From Morchella semilibera (Eukaryota; Ascomycota; Pezizomycetes; Pezizales; Morchellaceae), in the NCBI GenBank assembly GCA_009192285.1, contig WBVU01000012.1:1674001-1738000 (forward strand): 64,000 bases of DNA, in the 5' to 3' direction. The notes beneath the pieces were generated by a model. The model made no database searches and had not been told where the DNA came from. It saw nothing but the letters and a program-made list of their open reading frames with translations. Shown here one piece after another: positions 37,628 to 47,514 of the stretch (position 1 is its first letter; each line of letters starts with the position of its first letter). The translations under genes were made by a program, and so were the position numbers.

Positions 37628-37644
37628 TCATGGGAAATCACTCG
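37628..37644 (+). promoter_or_regulatory. bipartite 17-nt motif TCAT-N6-TCACTCG, copy 5
   Basis: TCATGGGAAATCACTCG, in inverted orientation to copy 4. Confidence 0.45.
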
Positions 37645-38114
37645 ACTGTTTCGTTTTACATGCTGTTGATTTATATGCATGCAGCCCTTAGGCAACACAT
37701 GCTGGGTTGTTGCTAAGCTGCATGTAATAGATGGCCTAATATTATAATTAAATAATTAGCTGAGGATGTAAAACGAAACCCCGAGTAATTTTCATGGGTA
37801 AATTGATTGATTGATCTTTACATGCTGGGGTTTCGGGTGATTTGTAATTGTAGATAAGAGGTACATGTACTACTAGAGTACATGTAGCATCGGGTCTCTT
37901 TATCCATACCACACGAGTTTGCATTATTGGTATTTGGTGTTTGGTTTGATGACGGAGGGATTCTACTACCGGAGGGTAAACGGTTTCGCCGTCCCACACA
38001 TCCACCGTAGGCCGGATCCCTACTCTGTACATACATACATTTGATGCGTTGCCAAGGAGATCGATCTTTCCACAAATGGGGGCTCATAAACTACAACGAC
38101 ACAAACAAAAGCAT

Positions 38115-38187
38115 CGTGGCGTGGCCTAGTGGTAATACACTGGGCTTCGTCATATGACCACGACAGGTTCAAATCCTGGTGGGAGCA
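38115..38187 (+). mobile_element. tRNA-like Pol III element (possible SINE head or tRNA pseudogene)
   Basis: An A box TGGCCTAGTGG (38122-38132) and a B box GGTTCAAATCC (38166-38176) both match the Pol III consensus exactly and start 44 nt apart, the tRNA spacing. The T-arm is partly preserved (CAGG/CCTG). The acceptor ends (CGTGGCG and TGGGAGC) do not pair and no anticodon arm forms, so this is not a functional tRNA. A short T run at about 38265 could serve as a Pol III terminator of a transcript of about 150 nt. Confidence 0.5.
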
Positions 38188-39411
38188 GTGATGAGAAAGC
38201 CCAATATGGTAGCGACGCTCTTGAGGGATGAGTACTTCTTCACGTAAGTCTTTTGTTGCCGGCTTTTTTATCATTTAATTTGACCGTGAGTTGTGTGAAT
38301 TTTAGTAGACAAATCCTATCTCTACGGTACGTACATGTAGTTATGGTCCTTCGGAACCCTCCTCCCAATTCCCGTCCCCGCCAGTTAGACATTTCATATG
38401 GCGGCCTTCGGCGGCTTTGGTGTCGTGCTTAGTCAATACCCCGTCACCCTCAACTAATAAGGTTGCGGGGCGCAAAGGTCTAGTACATAGTAGATATCAA
38501 TACTCGCCCATTTTCGCTGTGGGTATTAGCCCCTCCATCCCATTTATCCACTAAATTCCCAATATATACAAGGCGTCAATACACAGCCCCTAATCAAAGC
38601 AAAACTTGAGAACTAGAACTCGGCGGTATCACGGCCCCCATAGAACGTTTATATTCTACTTCTTCTCATTACGAGGAGGTATATCGATTAAAGACTTGGT
38701 GGGAGGGATCTACTGTTTCTATGACTACTGTCGGAGGGACGCCCCATTCGTGGGTGTGCAGTTGTGACCTTAGTGTGAGGATCATGGGATATCTCGCATA
38801 TGCCAATGCTAAGACAGTGTCTTTGGTAATCCTGGTGTTTCTGGGGGGCTGGGGTACCGTGATCAATGTTGACGTGAAGATTCTCGATGGCTGTATACGT
38901 ATGGTTACTCGGTGTGTGTGATGGCGGCTATGAACTATGGCTGTTTAGTCTCGGAAGGCTATATTTATACGTTAGCGGTAATACGTTAGTGGCTCTAGAG
39001 TACTCTAAGGGTCAGGTCTAATTGCACTTCACCCAGAACTCAATGTTTTGACGAGGGTGTTCACAGGTGGGGTATAGGCATGACCAAAAATTCAGTATAT
39101 ATAAGAAAAGACTAAAGAGATATATAGCTGGTGATCGACAACATGTAATTCAACGGAAACGGCTGTGGCCATAGATATAGATAGAGTAGATAACCTAACC
39201 AAAGAAGGAAAGAAAAGACGAGTGCGAATAGAAGGCACAGACAGGAAACATCACTATGAATCTAGCCAGAAGATGGCCCTTGGTAATCATTTAGCCCTTT
39301 TAGTGGTGGGTTAGTGCCATACCTTGAGACCATAGTATCGTGCCCGCGTAACTGTTAGCGAGATCCGCGTAACTAGAGGGCCCCACAAGTTGTAATGATG
39401 TCCGTCTAAAT

Positions 39412-41776
39412 CTATCCAGTAATTGAGAGGTGTCCTCCAGCCGCTTGCAATCGAGTATTGCCCAGGCTATACCACCGGGGTGAGTTGGCCCCCCCAAGTT
39501 GTAATGCTGCCCGTTTGTCTCTACTCCTTTCTTGTAAATCCCAATGCTCGAGTATTGGCTTGATCACACCACTGTGGCCATGTAGCGCCGCAATTTGTAG
39601 TGCTGCCCATCCATTTATCTCCGTTTTTGAGATGTCCGCCCCCTGCTCGAGTAGTTGCTGGACTACATCACTGCGGCCATGTAGCGCCGCAATTATAATG
39701 TGTAGTGCTGTTTCCCCTTCAATGTTCTTTTCCGAGATATTAGATCTTATCTTAAGTAGAAGCTTTATAGCTTCATTGTGCCCCTTTTGAGCTGCAATGA
39801 GATATGCTGTCATTCCTTCATCGCCTTTAGCAGCGGCTGTTACTTTACTACTCAGTAGCAACCGGACAACTTCAGCGTCACTTCTAGATGACTCTATCAT
39901 AGGTGGGTCTAGCGACCCCTTCTCCGTGGATGAGCTTTCAGTTTCTCGAGGGCGTCTAGGATTTGTTTGCGCGTGGCTTGCTGGCATACCTATTCGACAT
40001 GAAATTTGACGGGCAGGAACCTATGGTCAAATACCATGTTAGATGGCTGCAGGTGTAATAAGGCCTTGTGAGTAACAAAGGAGTATCTAGTCACGCCCCA
40101 GGACTAAAAGAAGCCTGGGTATGAAACTAGTAGAAATGTGAACAGGTTTAGATTTCGTCGTGGTCGCCTAACATATCATTGACCGTCCCCCTCCCCCGCA
40201 CAAATAAACCCTATTGCACAAGAAAAGCCTACAGCCCCTATACTTACATTCCTTTAGCGCAGCCAGCAAGCTCTGATAATATCATTACTTTGAAATCTCC
40301 GTCCCCAATACAGCGCTTTGCCCCTGGATTCTCATTGATCTTTCCTGGATATCCGTTCTGATATCTGCCTCCTTTGCCAAAAGTTCTATCTTTTTTAAGT
40401 TTTTAAAGGATTGGGGAACTGGCGGCTAGTTATGAAAATTCTAGTGCCATCTTTTTCCAGACGATGGAATATCGGTAGAAGGTCCTTTCGCCGATTTCTT
40501 TGATCGATGATACTCGCGATGGAGGCTTTAATAATGCATATGAAGCCTTATATAACCCTTCTAAACTAGGTCGTTTCCCTTGGGGCCGTAACTGTTGGTG
40601 CATTTCCTCAATTTCTCTGACAAGGCGAGGACCTAACTGGATCGGAAGCTGTTTTACCAGGCTAGCAATAACGTTTATTGGAGTCTGGATATACTGTTCC
40701 TTATAATCGAAGTATACATATGCCACCCTATAGTCCTTCGTTGATGCTTCCTTCCGGAGATGGCCAATGACTGCGGAACTGAGATTGTCAGCGACGTTTG
40801 CTTTTTTTTATTTTATTTTTGTTTTGCTAGATCAGGAGCCTCTCATTCCAAAAGTCTAGGATGAAATAAATACCTGAGGAATGTTTTCCCAGCACCAGCT
40901 ATTTATAATATTAGCTGTGTTTGATACATACATACATGTAGCTAAGCCATAGGACTTATGAATGCCGTAACCCCAAAGGAGTTTAGGGCCCCGAGCTCTG
41001 AGTAACTCCTGGAACTGGGCAGTTCCTATGAGCCAACCGCCGGCGCCCTTCCGCCTTCTGCTACTGATTTCCAAATGTTTTTTATCTGTTACATACAAAT
41101 ATATCCAGTTCAAGATTTTTTTTCTCAGGTTTCCACTATTAAATATCGGTATCAGCAAATTTCACGAATAGGTTTGGGTCCTTTAGGGCACTCACTCATT
41201 TGAATAGGTTGCTTTGCCTCCAATTTAATTTTTGGGCCTCGGCTTCGGCCTCGAGCTTTTTTAATCTCATGTACGGTAATATTCGTGTCTTTTGTACTGA
41301 CGTCGATTTCGTCCGTCGTACGGTCCAGCTCCATTACATATGCCTCTATCCCCCTAGATACTTACAGACTATTTATAGCTAAAGCAAGGATAAAAAGACC
41401 CCTTTGTCTCTGTATTCGTGCTATGCGTTGCTGGGTCTCCGATCCCCTCAATGGCCACTTCAGGTTTTGAATCATTCCTTTTAGACCTTGCTTTGGCTCC
41501 AGCTTTAATTGAGGCCTCCTAAGCTCCAACGCACACCCTGGGAGGGCCCATTTTGGCCAACTGTAAGGCAGTAGAATTGAGGTTTTCATCGGCTTGAACA
41601 TAGTCTTGCAGTGTAATGAGAACGTTACCGAGCGACTGAAGCCCGCCAACTAGCTCCCATAGGCCCTTCTGTGCCTCCTTTACCCCACCGAGATAAGTAT
41701 AGCCTAACTCTAGCAGCTCCCCGGCGAGCTGGGTGACGGTTATAATGCTGGCAGTAGTGCTCAACGGGTCGGCCAT
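39412..41776 (-). pseudogene. decayed NLR-type receptor: PigL_N-like / NACHT / ankyrin
   Basis: Fungal NLR (STAND) proteins are cytosolic receptors linked to non-self recognition. The minus strand begins with the common N-domain (MADPLSTTASIITVTQLAGE at 41776), shifts frame near 41560 (LAKMGPP to GCALELRRPQLKLEPKQGLK), then shows the linker KILNWIYL and WLIGTAQFQELL. A P-loop AGAGKTFL lies at about 40890 in another frame. Next come VAYVYFDYKEQ and VIASLVKQLPIQLGPRLVRE. The Walker B segment (normally DALDE) is missing between SRVSSI and RLEKDGTRIFITSRQFP. Ankyrin repeats follow at 39412-39987 (MTAYLIAAQKGHNEAIKLLL; GETALHIIIAALHGRSDVVQ). Frames change several times and in-frame stops occur, so the gene is dead. 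A TACATGTA palindrome lies inside at 40933. Confidence 0.85.
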
Positions 41777-42067
41777 ACTAGCTCTAGGTAAAAGAATCTT
41801 TGATTGAGGGCCTATATCACATCAACGAAGAACATTGAGGTCAAGGAAGGTTTTGTCTGTGTAGAAACAGTAGAGACTGAAGCAACTATAAATAAATACA
41901 TAGCTAGCTTTGCTGGCTACAAGGCTGTGAGCCAGGCCCAAGACCGCACGCGTGCTGACTAGAATAACATGATGCGTGTCCATCATATGCGTTATAATAC
42001 GATAGGCAGGCACATCACCGAGCAGGCTAGCTGAGAACCTAACCAGGAGTATGCGTGAGTTCTTACT

Positions 42068-42084
42068 CATGGCTAATCACTCGC
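42068..42084 (+). promoter_or_regulatory. bipartite 17-nt motif TCAT-N6-TCACTCG, copy 6
   Basis: TCATGGCTAATCACTCG, about 290 bp upstream of the NLR relic start. Confidence 0.45.
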
Positions 42085-42716
42085 ATCGTTGGTTACAACT
42101 ATGCTAGGAGGGAGGTTGATTCTGCCGTTAGCGTGGAGCTCCAAACTTACATAGTAGTAGCCGGAGGCTCCTATCATAAGGAAATTATGGAAATAGATGT
42201 AACTAAGCATTTATATATACTATGATGTATGTATTAGGTTTTGGCAACGACGATCACTGCATGGGAAACCACGCCCACCAATAGGTTAGAAATTGAAGGG
42301 CTCAGAGCGACTCTATACAGTATGAAATTTCGGGGGATTATCCAATGAGATTCTCAGATGGGCACCTTTGGGGCTTAATTAAATCAAAGATACATATTAT
42401 TCTACGTCTAGTTGTGATAACCCAAACCACTCATTGGCCCGTTACCCGTTAGAGTACTCTCCCTCCATAGGTTGATAGATCCCACGCAAGCTCCGCCACC
42501 CGCAGGCCATAAGTGAACAGAGCCCAGCTGAGAGGCTGCCGCGGAATACTTATATACCAGTTTCATTGGTATTCCACGGCCACACGTGGAAACATGAGCG
42601 GCGAATTCCAGCAAGCTCCCTCCCTTACTGGCCCTGTTTACCTTGGCTGAGTTATGTTCCGACGGTTGATTACTCTACTCGCCACAGACTCACGCGCCCG
42701 ATAGTAGTTTAACAAC

Positions 42717-42844
42717 TTTAGGGCCTGTTTTGGAAACAGGCCAAAACGGAGTTTTCACCCTTGTAAACTCCGTTTCAACGATCCTTTTGTTAGGGCTGGA
42801 TCCTTGGAAGCTCCGTTTTGTCTGGTTGCCAAACGGGCCCTTAA
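42717..42844. mobile_element. 128-bp MITE with hAT-like terminal inverted repeats
   Basis: The left end TTTAGGGCCTGTTTTGG and the inverted right end TTAAGGGCCCGTTTGG align over about 39 nt, ending in the shared core AAAACGGAG (roughly 30 of 39 matches). AGGGCCNGTTTGG ends are typical of hAT-type MITEs. The left arm also contains a perfect 9-bp palindrome, GGCCTGTTT/AAACAGGCC. The flanks aacaactt and taatactt are similar but not identical, so a target-site duplication of 8 bp is only suggestive. No transposase is encoded. Confidence 0.65.
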
Positions 42845-43903
42845 TACTTGGTTGTGCTAAGTATTTCATGATGGCTTGGCTCACGGTTACTCACTCGGTC
42901 TTTGAAAAAAGAAAAGAACGGTAGGCACGGAAAACCGATGCCCCCTTCGCTCACAGTGCAGTTCACCAGGCAAAGCCGAAATAAAGGTAAAAAGTAGATA
43001 CCATAGATAAACGCAATAGCTAACTAAACCCAACCCAGACCAGACCTACAGACACAGTTCAACACACTAAAAAACAGAAAATTGGGGAGTGGGGAAGACA
43101 GGGAAAAAAGGATAAGGAAGAAAAAAAAGGAAACAAAAAAAAACGGTATCACGAACCAACCAATATTCCCAAAACCCACCCTAGATAGAAGTAGAAAGAA
43201 TAGTCCCAAAGTACAGAACATAAACCAGGGGAAAAAGGGGGCGAAAAATCAAATTACAAGAAAAGAATGAAAGAGAAGAAAGAGAATTGACTGACTAAAC
43301 GGCTGGCTGGTTGGGTAAACCCTGAACAGTGACAAGGTAAAAAGACAAGGGAGAAAGACTACATATATCGGTCCATTACATACCGCGGGGAAAGGAGAAG
43401 AAGGGGGTTAGGGTATACCGGACAGACACTGAACAAAGCAAGATAGGAAGGGAATTAGACGCGGAGGATCTTGTTATTTCAGAACAAAAAAAAAGTGCCC
43501 GCGTCTTGGGTACGTATGGGGGGGGAAAAAACAGAATTAAAATAACATCGAAATGAAGAAGTAGAAGAGAGAAAAAGAGAATTGTGAAGACCCAATAAAC
43601 ATGTTTTAGGTACCTCATCAAAAAAAGAAAAAAAAGAAACCACGGATCCATCCTATCCAACCAATCCGGCAAACATACAACAAAGCGAGGACCTTAAAAG
43701 AATAAACAACAAAGAAAAGAGAAAATCTGCGCATGGTGCATCATAATAAGCCAAAACAATGGCGTTTGGGAATCGTAAAAACATAGTCAACATCTGCAAC
43801 CAACGATTGTGTTGATGAAAGGTAAAGAGAAAAGAAAGAAAAATCAACTTGTAACATAATTCCCATTTGCAGCCCTGGCCACACCACCCATCCATCAAAC
43901 CAT

Positions 43904-44479
43904 TTAGCCTGTAGTGCCCCACCACCCGCCCTGATTAGGGGGTTGCTGCCTGTAATTCTGCGGTGGCGGTGGCTGTCCCAGGTAATGTTGTGGTGTCGGG
44001 CTCGAGTACATCGGCGGCTGCTGCTGCCCATGTTGCGTATGCATCGCGGGCATCGATTGGGGGTGCGGCTGCGGATGGTGCGGTCCCGGGTGCTGGTGAG
44101 GGTGCGATGGCTGTGGCGTATGTGGCGCCTGAGGGTGGAAGTACTGAGCTGGTGGCATGTAAGTTCCACCGCCATGCGTATGCAGTTGCTCAGGCTTAAT
44201 CCCTTGGTTGGACCTGACCGGCGATTGGGAAACCAACTGCTGATGCTGCTGCTGCTGTTGCTGCTGTTGTTGCTGCTGATGATGCAGAGAAGACAGCTGT
44301 TGCGGGCTCATCATATGTTGGGGAGGAGCATGAAGCTGCGGGTGTTGCGGGATAGGCGCATGCTGAGAGGGGTGAGGCAATTGTGGGTTCGTAGGCTGCG
44401 GTTGTTGCTGTTGAGCCTGTTGCTGCTGAGCCTGTTGCTGCTGAGCCTGTTGCTGTTGCGCCTGTTGCGCCTGTTGCGC

Positions 44480-44510
<31 letters not shown>

Positions 44511-46176
44511 GCCTGCTGCTGTGGGTTCAAGACTGATTGGGCATGCTGTTGCGGCTGCGGCTGCGGCTGCGGGGGAGACTTTGGCTTGAAGTAGTTATCC
44601 TGATACATTACTCTCCTTGCCTTACTCGTCTGCCCAAGCTGCTTGTTAAAGTCAGCGGCATTATGCACGTGCTCCATAACCTGTGACTGGGACGTGGTTG
44701 TCATTCTGTCCTGGTATGGTGGGCCATTGATTTCTTGCCTTGGTCTCGGAACCGAATACAGCTCTCTCAGCTTCTCCTCTGTAGGGGCAAGATGGATCAT
44801 GGGCAACGGCGGGACCGTTGGAGCGGGGCCACCTAACCCGGGTTGAACCATCTGTGGCACAGGCTGCTGATCAATCTGGGCAGGATCATGCGTGTAGAGT
44901 GGTTCCTGGCCCTGGCCCTGGCCATGCTGCTGCTGTTGCTGCTGGGCCGCTTGTTGTTGCTGCTGGGCTGCAGCTTGTTCACTGGCCTGTGCGGCCCTAA
45001 TTTTCGCTGCACCGGGTCTTTTTTCACCAGCTGGGTCTTCTTCGGTGAACCCTTGTTTTCGTGCCTTGGACTCCCAGTAATCATCCCTCACACGTCGCCC
45101 GTTTACAATCACTCTGCTTCCGAATTGGCGGAACATACTTCTAGCAGTCACGATCGCGATCTGTCGTGACCGGTAAGAGTACGGGAGGAGTTCCTGTTGG
45201 ATGAGATCATCCTTCTCTGCCTGTGTAGCAATGATCTTGAAGAGAGATCTGTTCTTGTTGAACAAGAGGTAGGAGTCTCGGTACCCTAAGACTCTAGCAC
45301 ACTCAGTTGCCAACATGAACAGCTTTTCGCCGCGATTAGGCACGTGAAACGTTCGACATTTGTACTCCCTGCCGTTGCAAAGATGGCCAGTTGACATAAC
45401 CTTCTTATCACCCTCCTCATCATACTCACGAGGAATATACTCATCGCCCTCGGGTGTAAGTTGGTCTGTCGTATGGTCGCGCACCGTCGGGAGTGCCTTG
45501 ACCATCGGCTTGGCAGGCGTCGGTTTTGGCGGTGTAGGCAAGGTACCCGGTTGTTGAGTGGGCGTCTGTAACTGTTGGATCTGTTGCGGCGTGCTTACGG
45601 TCTGTGCGGGTAGTTGCTGGTGTTGCTGCTGTGGGGTGCTCGCGAGCTGCGGACTCTGCGGCACACCAGGGCCCTTGTTCTTTGGTGGTCGCCCGCGTTT
45701 CCTGCGGACCGGCTCTTCGGTAGCACCTATAACACAACAAGTTTTTTCCTGTTAGTTTCTTTTTATTTTTCTCTTTTTCCCCCTTTCTCTTTTTCTTTTT
45801 CTTTACGCGGGCGCACGTAGAAAGAGAGGGGGGGGGGGGTAGTTTGAAGGCCTCTAGCTCTCATTTAGATAGAAGACATACCTGCGCCGAGATCATCGCC
45901 GGCGATGGCTCCATCTCTATAACTCTCGGGAGACCGACTTCTTTTAATCCCTCTTGGGCTTGTAATACTCGCAAGCGCAGCAGCATTAGGTTTTGTTTCG
46001 TTATCAAACTCTGTTGCAGTTGTCGGCGGCGAGAATGGTGTCGGGATAGTATACGCGCTGGCGGGGTTCAAGGAAGCTGGGTCGATGGTGCCAGAGCCAT
46101 CGAGGCCCCCGCTGTTCATGGGGGGCGTGTACATGTTTATGTTTCTGAAGGCCGTTGGTGAGGTCATGCAGTACAC
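43904..46176 (-). CDS. RSC7/Swp82-type chromatin-remodelling complex subunit
   Basis: Rsc7 (Npl6) and Swp82 are paralogous subunits of the RSC and SWI/SNF nucleosome remodellers in yeast; filamentous fungi carry one homologue. Exons 45882-46176 and 43904-45726 join in phase to 705 residues. Exon 1 contains a basic nuclear-localisation-like IKRSRSPES. Exon 2 opens with an AT-hook (RKRGRPPK, about 106-113). A Gln/Pro-rich linker precedes the conserved CRC domain (about 190-320): EYIPREYDEEGDKKVM, CRTFHVPNRGEKLFMLATEC, ARVLGYRDSYLLFNKNRSLF, IVTARSMFRQFGSRVIVNGR. The C-terminal half is Gln/His/Pro-rich with long CAG-type tracts. Start chosen at the first ATG (MYCMTSP); the internal ATG at residue 4 is equally possible. 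Domain call is firm. Confidence 0.92.
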
Positions 46177-47479
46177 GGTTGGAGATGAGGGGGGTGGAAG
46201 AGTGGGTGAGTGGGTGAGTGGTTCCTTCGCTCTGACAAGCGCGAGCGGATTAAGCTCGGTACTGGATTGGATTGGGCGGATTGAGGATGGGATGGGAACG
46301 GGCGAGTGAGTGGGTGGAGTTTGACGCGAACGTTAATAGACGTATGGGCCGCGAGGGGAACCAAAAGAAGAAGAGCAACCACAGCGGGTCGCCTTTGGGA
46401 CAAACACTGCAAGCAGCAGCAAAGATGATGGTGGGGGGTGGGGGAGGGGGTGTGAGTGAGTGAGGGGGGGAGGGTTGTTGGATAGGCGAGCAGCAGCAAG
46501 CAAGCAGCAGCAGCAGCAGCCAGCAGCAAGCAGCAAGCAGCAGGCAGGTGGTGACAGAGGCGACAATAACACCACTACCACTGTAGTCAAGTTTTTTTTT
46601 TTTTTTTTTTTTCTGGGGGGGGGAGGTGCGGGAGAGGTGCACTGACTGGCTCGCCGGGTGGATTGTTAACGCGAAGTGGGCTGCTGGGGGTGTGGTTTCG
46701 TGGAGCGTGTGTGGGTATTGGGGGGGTGGGATGGGGATGGGGAAGGGAAGGGGTGTGTATGTGAGCGTGAGTGTGGTGTGTGTGTGTGAGTGTGTGTGTG
46801 TGTGAGCGTGCGTGCGAGATGGATACAAAAAGGGTGTGGTGGTAGTAGAAGAAGTAGCAACAATGGTAGTCGCAGTATGTAGGCAAGCAGGCCCTGTGTA
46901 CTTCCTCTCCAAGGAGTAGGGATGGATGAATGATGGATGGATGGATGGGCTTCTTCACTTGCTCTCTCGCTTGCTCTCTGGTGTCAAGGGACGAGAGACC
47001 AAAGGGCCAAATGGTGTGGACGACACCGTGGGTGGATGGCTGGATAGATGGATGGATGGATGATGGAGGGGGCTGCAGCAACTTTTAGGGAGGATCTGAG
47101 TGATGGGCGCAAAAAGTGGCAGGCTTGATTTGCTGGGATATGCTTTTTTAGTTCGCTTTTGTACTTTCTTTTTATTTGTGTTATTTTTTTCCCTTTCTTT
47201 TGAAAGGGGGGGGGGTGGTTCGTAAGAAGAAGGTGTGGAGGAGCGGAGCGAGGGAGGGAAGAAGAAGAGAGAGAGAGGGTGGCTGGATATGCTTTTTGAT
47301 TGGCTGGAACTGAAGCGGATATGCACGGCAACCAATTGAAAACAGTAACAGAGAGGTTGGGACCGTTCTGCAGAGAAAACAAAAACCACTGTTCAAAGAA
47401 TCTATTCTTCCAGTAAGGACGACTCGATTGACTGATTGATCGAGAAGTGAAAAAATAAGAATAATAAAAGAAACAAGAA

Positions 47480-47481
<2 letters not shown>

Positions 47482-47511
<30 letters not shown>
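47482..47511 (+). repeat. 30-nt poly-A tract
   Basis: An uninterrupted run of 30 A in the region upstream of the RSC7-like gene. Similar homopolymers lie at 46592-46612 (T) and 48325-48346 (A). Confidence 0.85.

Positions 47512-47514
<3 letters not shown>

Larger units (their letters stand above)
37466..37644. mobile_element. 179-bp inverted-repeat unit bounded by the 17-nt motif
   Basis: The left end CGAGTGATAATCCATGA and the right end TCATGGGAAATCACTCG are inverted copies matching at 15 of 17 positions. They bound 145 bp with no coding potential. This has the shape of a miniature inverted-repeat element, but no target-site duplication was seen and the ends also occur alone elsewhere. It may instead be two facing binding sites. 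Confidence 0.35.
36446..39411. other. gene-free stretch, about 3 kb, rich in short elements
   Basis: No coding region seen. It contains one 17-nt bipartite motif copy just after the Nas6-like gene (36528), a TCAG variant (37115, minus), an inverted pair at 37466-37644, a tRNA-like A/B-box element at 38115-38187 and three TACATGTA palindromes (37862, 37879, 38332). Confidence 0.5.
41777..43903. other. gene-free stretch between NLR relic and RSC7-like gene
   Basis: It holds the former NLR promoter region, with a 17-nt motif copy at 42068, the hAT-type MITE at 42717-42844, a TCAC motif variant at 42881, and AG-rich DNA (43080-43650) that is probably the 3' flank of the leftward RSC7-like gene. 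No coding region seen. Confidence 0.5.

Noticed and set aside
38115-38187. Functional tRNA gene
   Set aside because: A and B boxes are perfect but the acceptor and anticodon stems do not pair.
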